From Hyphomicrobium sp. (GTDB lineage Bacteria; Pseudomonadota; Alphaproteobacteria; Rhizobiales; Hyphomicrobiaceae), in the NCBI RefSeq assembly GCF_009026145.1, contig NZ_WBUE01000005.1, positions 62,001-126,000 of the forward strand: a DNA stretch of 64,000 bases, in the 5' to 3' direction. Shown one piece after another: positions 46,625-55,290 of the stretch (its first letter is position 1; the number at the start of each line of letters is the position of its first letter). The notes under the pieces are model-generated. The model saw nothing but the letters and a program-made list of their open reading frames with translations, was not told the DNA's origin and did not search any database. Both the position numbers and the translations under genes were made by a program.

Positions 46625-47146
46625 ATGTCTCGCGACTTCGCGAGCGGCGGCACAGCCGAAACCTCGGCTTCTCAATCCGCGGTCGCGGAGCCGTCCGTTC
46701 GCGAGTTGCCAGGCGCCGTGCTCTTCGCCTGCACAACCAATGCGGTGCGCTCAGTGATGGCGGCGGCGATCCTGCGGCACCTCGCTGGCAAGCGCGCCTA
46801 CGTCGCCTCGGCGGGCGTGCGTGCCGGCGCCGCCGACCCGTTCGTGACGGCGGTAATGGACGAAATCGGCATCGACGTTTCGCAGCACACGCCGAACACG
46901 CTGCGCGACCTGCACGACACCTCCTTCGACCTCATCATCACGCTGTCGCCGGAGGCGCACCATCAGGCACTCGAGTTGACACGCACAATGGCCGTCGACG
47001 TCGAGTACTGGCCGACCATCGATGCAACGGCCATGATCGGGCACGGTACCCGCGAGCAGACGCTAATGCACTACCGCGGGGTGCGTGACCAGCTCTTCGA
47101 GCGCATCAAGAAGCGGTTCGCGTTCGAGGGAGGTCCGACGGTGTAA
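46625..47146 (+). CDS. Low molecular weight phosphatase family protein
   Basis: The 173-residue protein has the low-molecular-weight tyrosine phosphatase fold, which also includes arsenate reductases. The P-loop reads CTTNAVRS (Cys-x5-Arg), near residue 38, after an N-terminal extension of about 35 residues. The catalytic acid region of classical enzymes (DPY) is replaced by YWPTIDATAM, so the true substrate is open. It belongs to the hisD-UPF0262 operon and overlaps the convergent cyclase gene by 41 bases. Confidence 0.85.
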   Translation: MSRDFASGGTAETSASQSAVAEPSVRELPGAVLFACTTNAVRSVMAAAILRHLAGKRAYVASAGVRAGAADPFVTAVMDEIGIDVSQHTPNTLRDLHDTSFDLIITLSPEAHHQALELTRTMAVDVEYWPTIDATAMIGHGTREQTLMHYRGVRDQLFERIKKRFAFEGGPTV

Positions 47147-48545
47147 GCGGGGCGTCCGCGCCGGTCACAGGCGGCCCACTCTCGCCGATCAGGTACCAGG
47201 TCTCCTGCGCCCCCATGCCCTTGATGTCGATCGGCCCGCGGGCTTCATAGACAAAGCTATCGCCCAGCTTGGCCCGGCAGCCCGGACAGATGAGGATGCG
47301 TCCGGGTATGGATTGCCCCTCGAGCCGGCTGGCGAGGTTCACCGGATCGCCCCACACGTCGTAGCTGAACTTGCGCGTGCCGATGACGCCGGCCATCACC
47401 GGCCCCGATGCCATCCCGATGCGAAGGTGGAGGTTGAGCCCGCTCTCGGCGCGCAGTCGTGCGACGGTCTCGAGCATATCGAGCCCCATTCGCGCCAGCC
47501 GCGCCGTGTGGTCCGGCACCGGCTCCGGCAGCCCCGCAACGACCATGTAGGCATCGCCGATGGTCTTTATCTTTTCCACGCCATGGCGAACGGCCAGCTT
47601 GTCGAACTCCGACACGATGCGGCTCAGCATGTCGACGGTGGCGTTCGCTCCCAGCCGTCGTGCCAGCGCCACGAAGCCGGAGATGTCGGCGAACATCACC
47701 GAGGCATCCTCGATGCTGTCGGCGATCAGGCCGCCGGGGTTGGCTTTCAGCCGCTCGACGATCGGATCGGGTAGCACGTTGCGGAGCACCGCGTCGGTCT
47801 CCGCCTTGGCCTGCTCGGCGAGGCTGAATGCGTAGTACACCGAGGCCGCGATGAGCGCGAACGTGGTGATTGCGCCCTGCGTGTAGAGTGAATCGATGAC
47901 CGCCTGCTCATCGGGCGTGACGGGACCCGAAACGGGGAACGAGTACCAGACATAAAGATGCAGGGCGAGGGCGAGCACGATTACCCCGGCCACCAGCCAT
48001 ATGCGCTCCAATCCAAAGATGACGAAGGCAGCGGCTGCCGCGATGAGATACTGCAGGTGCCCGCCGCCCTCGCGGCTGAAGAAGCTCGCAAAGCCCACGA
48101 GCGCAGCGTACTCGACGGCAACGAGCAGCAGACCTCCGGCGATGTCGTTGATGCGATGCGCGAACGGCACCAACAGCACCGCTGCCACCAGCGCCAAATT
48201 CAGGTGCACCATCGGCGCGTAGGTCTGATAGTCGGTGGCGGCCTGCTGGATGGCATAGAGAAGGGTCGTCGTCGCGATCAGGTAGCACATCACGTTGAGA
48301 ATTTTCAGCCGCCGGCGCACGTCGGGTGGATACGACGCCGTTCCCGCTGCGGCCAGCCGCCGTCCAACGCTGCGCACTCCCCTTATGATGCTGCTGTTGA
48401 GGAGCGGGCGCAGTGGAACGGCCAGTCGCGACTTGAGTGCTTTGATGGGTGAGGACGAGCGCGCCCGGATCGCGCGCATATGCTCCTGCAGGCGCAGCGC
48501 ACCTGAGGTTCTACCGGACAATGGGTGGCCTGAAGGCTCCAGCAT
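47106..48545 (-). CDS. Membrane-bound class III adenylate cyclase
   Basis: The 479-residue protein makes cyclic AMP from ATP. The N-terminal half has six membrane segments (about residues 90-250), and the C-terminal half is a class III cyclase domain: metal-binding Asp in VMFADISGF, adenine-contacting Lys and second metal Asp in EKIKTIGDAYMVV, and DVWGDPVNLASRLE with the second adenine-specifying Asp and transition-state Asn/Arg. So it looks active and ATP-specific. The ATG at 48545 starts two bases after the stop of the Crp-type gene; another ATG at 48479 with AGGAG is possible and would remove 22 residues. Being coupled to a Crp-like gene suggests a self-contained cyclic-AMP switch. Confidence 0.87.
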   Translation of the reverse strand: MLEPSGHPLSGRTSGALRLQEHMRAIRARSSSPIKALKSRLAVPLRPLLNSSIIRGVRSVGRRLAAAGTASYPPDVRRRLKILNVMCYLIATTTLLYAIQQAATDYQTYAPMVHLNLALVAAVLLVPFAHRINDIAGGLLLVAVEYAALVGFASFFSREGGGHLQYLIAAAAAFVIFGLERIWLVAGVIVLALALHLYVWYSFPVSGPVTPDEQAVIDSLYTQGAITTFALIAASVYYAFSLAEQAKAETDAVLRNVLPDPIVERLKANPGGLIADSIEDASVMFADISGFVALARRLGANATVDMLSRIVSEFDKLAVRHGVEKIKTIGDAYMVVAGLPEPVPDHTARLARMGLDMLETVARLRAESGLNLHLRIGMASGPVMAGVIGTRKFSYDVWGDPVNLASRLEGQSIPGRILICPGCRAKLGDSFVYEARGPIDIKGMGAQETWYLIGESGPPVTGADAPLTPSDLPRTRTAS

Positions 48546-48547
48546 CC

Positions 48548-49246
48548 TCACTCGGCGCCGGCGATGGCTTGCAGCTCCTCGATGTCGCAGACGATGCGCG
48601 AGCCGTTGCGCTCGAGCGCTCCGCTCGTCTCCAACATCGACAACGCCGTGTTGACCTTCGGCCGGCTGGCTCCGATGAGCAGGGCAAGTTCGCTCTGCGA
48701 GATTGGCAATTCGATCGTCACGCGGCCTTCCTCGCTGTCGGGTGCCTTGGCGCGTGCGGCAGCCAGGAAGAAGCGGGCGAGACGTCCTTCGATCGGGTAC
48801 AGGGCGATAGCTTCGAGCTGCTGGTCGGCCTCGCGGATGCGCGAGCACAGGAAGCGCACGGCGGCCTCCGCCACGTGCGGCTGTGTCTCCATCAACCGCT
48901 TGAATGCTGGCTTCGACAGGCTGAGCGCGCTGACCTTGCCCACCGCCGTGGCGTCGGCGGAGCGCGGGCCGCCGTCGAGCATGGCGATCTCGCCGAAGAT
49001 GGCGCCGGGCTCCGCGTGTGCGAACGACAACTCGCGGCCCTCGGCGGTGAGCACCGATAGGCGCACGCGGCCGGCGACGACGAGATAGATCTCACGCCCG
49101 GCATCGCCGCGTGCGAAGATGACCTGACTCGGCTCGAAGTTGACCTCGCGCATCTCGTCGGCGACGGCGCGGCGCACGGCTTCGTCCAGCGACCCGAAAA
49201 GAGGTGTGCGTCCGAGGAGATCGACAATCGCGGTCTTGGCAATCAT
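48548..49246 (-). CDS. Crp/Fnr family transcriptional regulator
   Basis: The 232-residue protein has an N-terminal cyclic-nucleotide-binding domain (LFGSLDEAVRRAVADEM, FARGDAGREIYLVVAGRVRL, and the phosphate-binding cassette region GAIFGEIAMLDGGPRSADATA) and a C-terminal winged helix (ELPISQSELALLIGASRPKVNTALSML, in parts). The cassette has the GEIAMLDGGPRSA arrangement close to the cAMP-binding FGELALLxGxPRAA consensus, so cAMP binding is plausible. There are no cysteines for an iron-sulphur cluster, which argues against FNR function. I chose the ATG at 49246; a longer frame upstream is not supported. The gene lies directly before the cyclase gene on the same strand. Confidence 0.9.
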   Translation of the reverse strand: MIAKTAIVDLLGRTPLFGSLDEAVRRAVADEMREVNFEPSQVIFARGDAGREIYLVVAGRVRLSVLTAEGRELSFAHAEPGAIFGEIAMLDGGPRSADATAVGKVSALSLSKPAFKRLMETQPHVAEAAVRFLCSRIREADQQLEAIALYPIEGRLARFFLAAARAKAPDSEEGRVTIELPISQSELALLIGASRPKVNTALSMLETSGALERNGSRIVCDIEELQAIAGAE

Positions 49247-49488
49247 GATAAAAGCCCTTTCGGCCCGGTCGCCGGGTGATTTAGCCTGAAAAGGGCCCGC
49301 TCTGGCAACGGCGGATTGGCCCCTTGCTTTTCGAATGGCGGCTTTGCAATGTCCAGTGCCCCGTAGCAGTGCGTCAGCAACTGTAAAATGCCGAGGGTTG
49401 GCTTTGCTCGTGGCACGGGGACTATCCCCAACATCCGTCACAACAGGCTTCTATTCCTCGCCCGAACCTCCTCCAAGGTGATGTCTCG

Positions 49489-50232
49489 ATGACCGCCAAG
49501 GCTGCCTTCCTTACCGCGCTGAGCCGCACCGATCACCCGCGCCGCGACACGCTGCGCCGCGAGCTGGCCAGGGAAACCGCCGGGCAGCCAGGGCATGCCG
49601 CGCGTCCGACACTGGTGCTGGCCAGCGCCAGCCCGCGCCGCCTGATGCTGCTGTCGCAGGTGGGCATCGAGCCGGATGCACTGCGCCCCTCCTCGATCGA
49701 CGAATCGGCAAGGCGTGGGGAGATGCCGCGTGCTTACGCGGCGCGCATCGCGCGGATGAAGGCGGAAGCCGCCCGCGACCAGATCGCCAACGACAAGGAC
49801 ATTGCCTCGGCCTATGTGCTCGCCGCCGACACAGTGGTCGCCGTTGGCCGCCGCATTCTGATGAAGCCGTCCAACATCGAGGAGGCGGCCAACTGTCTGC
49901 AGCTCCTGTCGGGGCGGGCGCATCGCGTGCTGACCAGCATCTGCCTGATCACGCCCGACGACCGCGTGCGGCACAAGATCGTCGACACGCGCGTGCGCTT
50001 CAAGCACCTTACACGCGAGGAGATCGAAGCCTATATCGCCTCCAGGGAGTGGCGCGGGAAGGCCGGCGGCTACGCCATCCAAGGCCTCGCCGGATGCTTC
50101 GTGCAGAAGATTGTCGGCTCCTACACCAGCGTCGTCGGCCTGCCGCTCACCGAGGTGGTGACGCTGCTGGTCGGCGAGGGCTTCCCGATCCACTTCGCCT
50201 GGGTGCGTGCCGCCGAGCTCGACCCGACCTGA
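49489..50232 (+). CDS. maf: Maf family nucleoside triphosphate pyrophosphatase
   Basis: The 247-residue protein hydrolyses non-canonical or pyrimidine nucleoside triphosphates to monophosphates. It contains [18 protein letters not shown], the DESARRGE region, [15 protein letters not shown] with the catalytic Asp, [16 protein letters not shown] and the C-terminal [16 protein letters not shown]. The first 40 residues before [10 protein letters not shown] are an extension beyond the usual start; the ATG at 49489 has a moderate ribosome binding site. The next gene, yacG, follows after 20 bases, the usual pair. infA, commonly just upstream in relatives, is not here. Confidence 0.93.
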   Translation: MTAKAAFLTALSRTDHPRRDTLRRELARETAGQPGHAARPTLVLASASPRRLMLLSQVGIEPDALRPSSIDESARRGEMPRAYAARIARMKAEAARDQIANDKDIASAYVLAADTVVAVGRRILMKPSNIEEAANCLQLLSGRAHRVLTSICLITPDDRVRHKIVDTRVRFKHLTREEIEAYIASREWRGKAGGYAIQGLAGCFVQKIVGSYTSVVGLPLTEVVTLLVGEGFPIHFAWVRAAELDPT

Positions 50233-50252
50233 TCGTCAAGCGTTGAACTTCG

Positions 50253-50495
50253 ATGGCGACAAAAGATCCATCAGCTGCGGGATATGGCCGCTGCCCCATT
50301 TGCGGCGCCAAGGCGGAGATGGCCTACCGGCCGTTCTGCTCGGCGCGGTGCCGCGACGTCGATCTGGCGCGCTGGCTGGGGGGCGGCTACGCCATCCCCG
50401 GCGGGCAGGCGGCGGCGGACGAGGACGGTGAGGAGGCGGCACATCGCACGCGCGGCGAGGATCGGCGCCAAGACGATGACGATGAACTCGCCTAG
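50253..50495 (+). CDS. yacG: DNA gyrase inhibitor YacG
   Basis: The 80-residue protein binds zinc through CPICG (14-18) and CSARC (29-33) and inhibits DNA gyrase by binding GyrB. The WLGGGYAIPG segment is conserved in the family, and the C-terminal tail is acidic and disordered. It follows maf and precedes tRNA-Phe, a common order in alphaproteobacteria. Confidence 0.93.
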   Translation: MATKDPSAAGYGRCPICGAKAEMAYRPFCSARCRDVDLARWLGGGYAIPGGQAAADEDGEEAAHRTRGEDRRQDDDDELA

Positions 50496-50611
50496 GCACG
50501 GATTTGCCATGCCTCTGCAGGTTCTTCCTGCGACGGGCGAAGCGCTGGACAGGCGGCCGGACGCTCACTATAACGGCCGGGCTTTGGCGCCCGGGACTGT
50601 CGCCGAAGTAA

Positions 50612-50687
50612 GCCCAGGTAGCTCAGTTGGTAGAGCACGTGACTGAAAATCACGGTGTCGGTGGTTCAATTCCGCCCCTGGGCACCA
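50612..50687 (+). tRNA. tRNA-Phe (anticodon GAA)
   Basis: Acceptor GCCCAGG pairs with CCTGGGC; the D loop has TTGGTAGA; the anticodon stem CGTGA/TCACG encloses CTGAAAA with anticodon GAA; the T arm contains GGTTCAATTCC; CCA is encoded. It follows yacG by 116 bases. Confidence 0.97.
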
Positions 50688-51237
50688 GTCTCAAAATGTC
50701 ATTGTAGATCAGATGCTTATGTAGTTGGGTGGAATATCTTTGTGATCCCCACGGCACACTCACTCTTTTCGGCGCCAAGCGCAAAGTCCTATAACGACGC
50801 GACTTTCGGCAGACATCATCACCGCTGGCGCGCTGTCCAGAACCGGAATCACACCACCAGCTGGCAGAAACTTCGCTGATGAGCCGACACCGAATGTTCG
50901 GCCTGACTCCCGGGCCGCGCATCGGCGCCTTGCGATCATGCTTGACACCGACCGCACGTCGGCGCCCACGCTGGCGGATCAATGTCGATAGCGCGGTGAC
51001 CCTTGCGGGTGCACGCAAAGCATCGGACGAACTCGCCATCGCTTTCGTCCCGGCAGGGACGTCTTGTTCCCGCCGTCGGGCAGCCGGTCCATCCCATTGG
51101 GAGGAGTTTCGCCTAGGGAAGCTCAAGGAAGGTAAGCGAACGGCCGCCACGGCTTTGCCGGCACAATTCCCTGCTGTTGCGCGCATCGCTAATCGGGGCG
51201 GCCCCGGGAAATGGGACCGCCCATTTCCGGCTCCATA
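50688..51237. other. 550-base gene-poor region after tRNA-Phe
   Basis: No reading frame here has a convincing start or product. The composition drops in GC just after the tRNA (50690-50830) and rises again, which can be left by a past insertion at the tRNA 3' end, but no integrase and no repeat of the tRNA end is seen. The right part is the downstream region of the permease gene. Confidence 0.4.
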
Positions 51238-52992
51238 CTAGGTCGGCGGGAGCTGGAAGTAATAGTTCGAGGCGATTACGACCGCGGCTGCGAGAAGCAG
51301 CGTGAGGTAGGGCAGGAATCCTGCCTTTCGCGCTCCGAGGTCCTGGCTCTTCAGATTGAGGTCGAGCAGCATGTGGTCGGGGAACCTGCCGCGATCCTGC
51401 ACATAATGGCGGAACAGGAATACGGGGATGATCAGCGCCGCGAAGGCGAGGCCATACCAGAGCGCGTTCGGGTTGCCCCATACCTTGGCGCCGGCGCCCA
51501 TGAGCACGAGGTTCACGAAGCCAAGGAACACGTTGAAGGCAACGAGCCAGTTTGGCGCCTTGTAGGGGCGCGGAATCTGCGGGCTGTCGATGCGGTGTAT
51601 CCAAGTCGCCTGCAGATTGAGGAAGATGAAGATCATGTAGCCGACGTTGGAGATCGACAAGATCAGGTAGTAGGCAGTCGCATCCGAAGCGGCAAAGGTC
51701 AGCAGCCCGAGATTGAAGACCAGGTCGGTCCACATCGCCCGCGTCGGCGCGCCGTGCTCGTTGACGTGGCCAAGGTACTTCGGCAGCCAGCCGTCTACGC
51801 CGCCCTGGTAGAGCGTGCGCGAAGAGCCCGCCATGGCCATCATGATGGCGAGGATGAGGGCGAGGATCATCATCATCTCCAACAGATGGAGGATGACGCT
51901 GTTGCCGCCGCCGACCATGTCGCCCATGGCAGCCGCAACGCCCGTTCCGTCGACGATGCCCGGCTGGGTCATGCCCTCGAGGCCGAGGTGGCCCTGGAAG
52001 GCAGTCGCGACCAGCGCATAGAGGACGACGCACAGAGCGCCGGCGGCGATGATCGATTTCTTCGTATCGGTGCTTGGGTTGGGGAACTCGCGCGTGTAGC
52101 AGACGGCCGTCTCGAAGGCGTAAGTCGACCAGCCGGCGATGAAGAGCGCGCCGAGGAAGTACGTCCAGCCGTAGTTGTTCCATTCGCCGTTGGGCGGGAC
52201 GAGCGGCGTGAAGTTCTGATAGTTCACGCCGCCGTTGAAGAACGGCACGACGCCGACGATGAGCATCGGAACGACGACGAGCAGGCCGATCCACATTTGG
52301 ATGCGCGCCGTACCAAGGATGCCGCGGTGCTGGATCGCGAAGGCCGCCAGCATGAGAATGGCGCCGATAAAGAATGTTGCGCCGACTTCGATTTTCGCCA
52401 GCCCGAACAGGTTAAACTCCACAAGCTTGAAGGAGCGAATTGCAGGCGTTGCTGCATCGGTCGCTGACGCTAGTGCGATCTTCAAAGCTTCTTCGCTTGA
52501 TTTGCCAGCTAGGGCAGCAGCGTTTGCTGCGTCATGCAGCCAAGCAACGACCTGAGGCGAGTCGGTGGTGAATACCGGCAGCGGCGCAATGGCATTCAGG
52601 ATGTAGCCCGCTGCGATGGCGCAGCCGAGAGAAAGAACGGGCGTCCAGGCGAACCAATTGCACCACACGGACAGGGGGGCGATAATCTTGCTGTACCGCA
52701 GCCAAGCCGCGGCTCCGTAGACAGCCGCGCCACCCGATTTGTTGGAGAAGAGACCGGCGATCTCCGCGTAGCTGTAGGCTTGAAAGAAGCCCATGACGAC
52801 GGAGATGGTCCATACCAGGAACGCGAGCTTGCCTGCAGTCGCGCCCATGCCACCGATCGAGATGAGCACCAATGCCGGAACGCCGCTGGCGATCCAAAAA
52901 GCGCCCTTCCAATCGATGGCCCGGTGCAGGCATCCTGGTTCACTCTGCGCTGCCGCGCCGTCTATTCCACGTTGATCAACTGCTAACGTCAT
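51238..52992 (-). CDS. APC family amino acid/amine permease
   Basis: The 584-residue inner-membrane protein has about 12 membrane segments and belongs to the amino acid-polyamine-organocation superfamily. The first segment contains the substrate-backbone-binding pattern ISIGGMGATAG, and the sixth lies in TYFLGALFIAGWSTYAFETAV. A long extra-membrane stretch follows the fourth segment (about 150-215). The ATG at 52992 follows GGGAGA; an upstream ATG at 53019 is possible. It faces away from the XRE/cupin regulator and shares with it a region carrying the operator-like palindrome, so it probably imports the amine or amino acid handled by the glnT-glx cluster. Substrate not readable from sequence. 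Confidence 0.9.
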   Translation of the reverse strand: MTLAVDQRGIDGAAAQSEPGCLHRAIDWKGAFWIASGVPALVLISIGGMGATAGKLAFLVWTISVVMGFFQAYSYAEIAGLFSNKSGGAAVYGAAAWLRYSKIIAPLSVWCNWFAWTPVLSLGCAIAAGYILNAIAPLPVFTTDSPQVVAWLHDAANAAALAGKSSEEALKIALASATDAATPAIRSFKLVEFNLFGLAKIEVGATFFIGAILMLAAFAIQHRGILGTARIQMWIGLLVVVPMLIVGVVPFFNGGVNYQNFTPLVPPNGEWNNYGWTYFLGALFIAGWSTYAFETAVCYTREFPNPSTDTKKSIIAAGALCVVLYALVATAFQGHLGLEGMTQPGIVDGTGVAAAMGDMVGGGNSVILHLLEMMMILALILAIMMAMAGSSRTLYQGGVDGWLPKYLGHVNEHGAPTRAMWTDLVFNLGLLTFAASDATAYYLILSISNVGYMIFIFLNLQATWIHRIDSPQIPRPYKAPNWLVAFNVFLGFVNLVLMGAGAKVWGNPNALWYGLAFAALIIPVFLFRHYVQDRGRFPDHMLLDLNLKSQDLGARKAGFLPYLTLLLAAAVVIASNYYFQLPPT

Positions 52993-53060
52993 AAGGCGTT
53001 CTCCCATCCCGTTGGGCACCTATACGTGCCTCTAGCCACGGTAGGCATCTTCCCTCGGCG

Positions 53061-53125
53061 TTGCATTAGACGCAACTTATTTGCATGTGATGCATTGCAA
53101 CAAATTTGCATTTAGCGCAATAGAC
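53061..53125. promoter_or_regulatory. Operator-like palindromic region between permease and regulator genes
   Basis: Bases 53061-53095 form a degenerate 35-base inverted repeat (left half TTGCATTAGACGCAACT, 12 of 17 matches), and ATTTGCATTTAGCGCAA follows at 53104-53120 and leads into TAGAC. The latter, including the trailing GCAATAGAC, closely matches the right half of the palindrome in front of the glnT and FAD-oxidase genes (58371-58410). The site lies between divergent genes 51238-52992 and 53226-53897 and is the likely binding site of the XRE/cupin regulator. Confidence 0.65.
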
Positions 53126-53225
53126 TTTCGTATGGGTTGCGTCTGAGAATGTCGCGCCGACAACCCCATTTGCGATCCGCCGGATGAGCCGGTAATCAGT
53201 TACGTGAGAAAGCGGGGGCGACCAG

Positions 53226-53897
53226 ATGACGAAGCCAGGAAGGAAATCCGCAGGGCGCGTTAAGTCGGCGCCTTCCGAGCGGCGCAGAGCGGCCACTGTC
53301 GAGCGCCAGGTCAAGAACGAGCTGGCCAATCTGCCCCTCGAGGCGCGCATCGGTGCTGCCATCAAGCGCCGCCGCCTCGAAGCCAACCTCACCCTTTCAG
53401 ACCTGAGTACCGGTGCCGGCCTATCGAGCGCGATGCTCAGCCGCATCGAGAACGGCATGGCAACGGCAAGCCTCGACGCGCTGGAACGCATTGCCGGCGC
53501 CGTAGGCGTCAATCTCTCCGATCTGTTCCGCGAATCAGAATCCCGCCAGGGGAGCGCTCAGCTCGTGAGGAAGACCGAGCAGATGGAAGTGGTTCGCGTC
53601 GGGACGAAGTACGGCCACACCTATCGCCTGCTTTCATACGACCGAGGGCCGCGCAAGCTCTTTGAGCCGTTCTTTATCGAAATGGACAAGAAAAGTGAGT
53701 CCTATCCGCGCTTTGCGCATCCAGGTACTGAGTTTATCTACATGCTGCAAGGCCGCATGGAGTATCGGTTCGGCGATCAGACCTATCTCATCGAACCCGG
53801 CGATGCCTTCACCTTTTCCGGTAATGTGACTCACGGGCCGGAGAGGCTGCTCGATGAGCGTATCCGGTTCTTGGCGATCATCATCTATGCGGAATGA
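53226..53897 (+). CDS. XRE-family regulator with C-terminal cupin domain (PuuR-like)
   Basis: The 223-residue protein has a basic N-terminus (1-35), a helix-turn-helix domain of the XRE type (about 40-100: IGAAIKRRRLEANLTLSDLS, SAMLSRIENGMATASLDALE) and a cupin domain (about 140-220: FAHPGTEFIYMLQGRMEYRF, LIEPGDAFTFSGNVTHGPERL) that binds a small ligand. This is the architecture of PuuR, the repressor of the gamma-glutamyl-putrescine genes of E. coli. It lies between the permease and the glx genes and reads opposite to both; it probably controls the operator shared by this cluster. Ligand unknown, likely an amine or a gamma-glutamyl product. Confidence 0.9.
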   Translation: MTKPGRKSAGRVKSAPSERRRAATVERQVKNELANLPLEARIGAAIKRRRLEANLTLSDLSTGAGLSSAMLSRIENGMATASLDALERIAGAVGVNLSDLFRESESRQGSAQLVRKTEQMEVVRVGTKYGHTYRLLSYDRGPRKLFEPFFIEMDKKSESYPRFAHPGTEFIYMLQGRMEYRFGDQTYLIEPGDAFTFSGNVTHGPERLLDERIRFLAIIIYAE

Positions 53898-53903
53898 CGC
53901 TCC

Positions 53904-53937
53904 CAAAAAAAGGGGCCGGAGGACCCAACCTCCGGCC
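53904..53937 (-). terminator. Factor-independent terminator of the glx operon
   Basis: On the minus strand GGCCGGAGG and CCTCCGGCC form a nine-base stem with a six-base loop, followed by CC and a run of seven T. It begins 16 bases after the glxD stop codon. The same structure, read on the plus strand, lies 16 bases after the regulator gene but lacks a T run there. Confidence 0.85.
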
Positions 53938-53952
53938 AGTTAGGGGATCACG

Positions 53953-55290
53953 TCAGAAGGTATTCGCGCCTGGAACCCAGTTTGTTCCCGCCAATGGCAC
54001 TCTCGCCATTGCCGCAGCTTCTATCGTCAGGGCTGTGAGGTCCTCGGGCTCGAGATTGTGCAGATGGTTCTTGCCGCAGGCGCGCGCCAGCGTCTGCGCC
54101 TCGAGGGTCATGACCTTGAGGAAGTTAGCGAGGCGCCGCCCAGCGGTGACCGGATCGAGGCGCCGGGTGAGCTCGGTCGTCTGCGTCGTGATGCCGGCAG
54201 GGTCCCTGCCCTCGTGCCAGTCGTCATAGGCGCCGGTCGTCGAGCCCAGCTTCTGATACTCGGCTTCCCATTTCGGATCGTTGTCACCGAGGGCGACGAG
54301 CGCGGCGGTACCGATCGCCACCGCATCGGCGCCGAGCGCCAGCGCCTTGGCGACGTCGGCACCGTTGCGGATGCCGCCCGAAACAATGAGCTGCACCTTC
54401 CGATGCATGCCGAGATCCTGTAGCGCCTCGACCGCCGGGCGGATCGCCGAGAGCAGCGGAATCCCGACGTGCTCGATGAACACCTCCTGCGTTGCTGCGG
54501 TACCTCCTTGCATGCCGTCGAGCACGACCACGTCGGCGCCAGACTTCACGGAAAGCGCAACGTCGTAATAGGGACGGCTGGCGCCCACCTTGAGGTAGAT
54601 TGGCTTCTCCCAGTCGGTCATCTCGCGCAGCTCGTTGATCTTGATCTCGAGGTCGTCGGCGCCGGTCCAGTCCGGATGCCGGCAGGCGGAGCGCTGATCG
54701 ATGCCCTTGGGGAGCTGGCGCATCTCGGCCACGCGATCGGAGATCTTCTGGCCGAGCAGCATGCCGCCACCGCCGGGCTTGGCGCCCTGGCCGACGACGA
54801 TTTCGATCGCGTCGGCCTTGCGCAGGTCGTCCGGATTCATGCCGTAGCGCGACGGCAGGTATTGGTAGACGAGAAACTTCGATTGGCCGCGCTCTTCGGG
54901 CGTCATGCCGCCATCGCCGGTGGTGGTGGACGTTCCGGCGAGAGAGGCGCCGCGTCCCAATGCCTCTTTGGCATTGGCCGACAGCGAGCCGAAGCTCATG
55001 CCGGCGATGGTGATGGGAATGGACAGCTTCAGCGGCTTCTTGGCGAAGCGCGTGCCGAGTGTCACGTCGGTTCCGCACCTCTCGCGATAGCCCTCGAGCG
55101 GATAGCGCGACATCGAGGCGCCGAGCAGCAACAGATCGTCGAAGTTCGGCAGACGCCGCTTCGAGCCGCCGCCGCGAATGTCGTAGATGCCGGTCGTCGC
55201 TGCGCGGCGGATCTCCGAAAGGCTGTAGTCGTCGAACGTCGCGGATTTGCGTGGGGCAGTCGGGAGCCAGCCCTTCTCATGCTGTGTCAT
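53953..55290 (-). CDS. glxD: FMN-binding glutamate-synthase-like subunit (GlxD / N-methylglutamate synthase C)
   Basis: The 445-residue protein is the FMN and iron-sulphur synthase domain of a glutamate-synthase-like complex. Typical parts are IPITIAGMSFGSLSANAKEALGRGA (in parts), TSTTTGDGGMTPEERG, GQGAKPGGGGMLLG, the FMN-phosphate region LLSAIRPAVEALQD and VSGGIRNGADVAKALALGADA. A cysteine-containing stretch (DQRSACRHPD) marks the cluster region. In N-methylglutamate synthase this subunit reacts the 2-oxoglutarate-derived imine with methylamine-derived glutamate. It is the last gene of glnT-glxB-glxC-glxD, overlapping glxC by TAATG, and ends at a terminator. Confidence 0.9.
   Translation of the reverse strand: MTQHEKGWLPTAPRKSATFDDYSLSEIRRAATTGIYDIRGGGSKRRLPNFDDLLLLGASMSRYPLEGYRERCGTDVTLGTRFAKKPLKLSIPITIAGMSFGSLSANAKEALGRGASLAGTSTTTGDGGMTPEERGQSKFLVYQYLPSRYGMNPDDLRKADAIEIVVGQGAKPGGGGMLLGQKISDRVAEMRQLPKGIDQRSACRHPDWTGADDLEIKINELREMTDWEKPIYLKVGASRPYYDVALSVKSGADVVVLDGMQGGTAATQEVFIEHVGIPLLSAIRPAVEALQDLGMHRKVQLIVSGGIRNGADVAKALALGADAVAIGTAALVALGDNDPKWEAEYQKLGSTTGAYDDWHEGRDPAGITTQTTELTRRLDPVTAGRRLANFLKVMTLEAQTLARACGKNHLHNLEPEDLTALTIEAAAMARVPLAGTNWVPGANTF

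Noticed and set aside
50650-51186. 178-residue frame on the minus strand next to tRNA-Phe
   Set aside because: Its end overlaps the tRNA gene and gives the RGGIEPPTP type of sequence that arises from translating tRNA genes; no start signal or domain.
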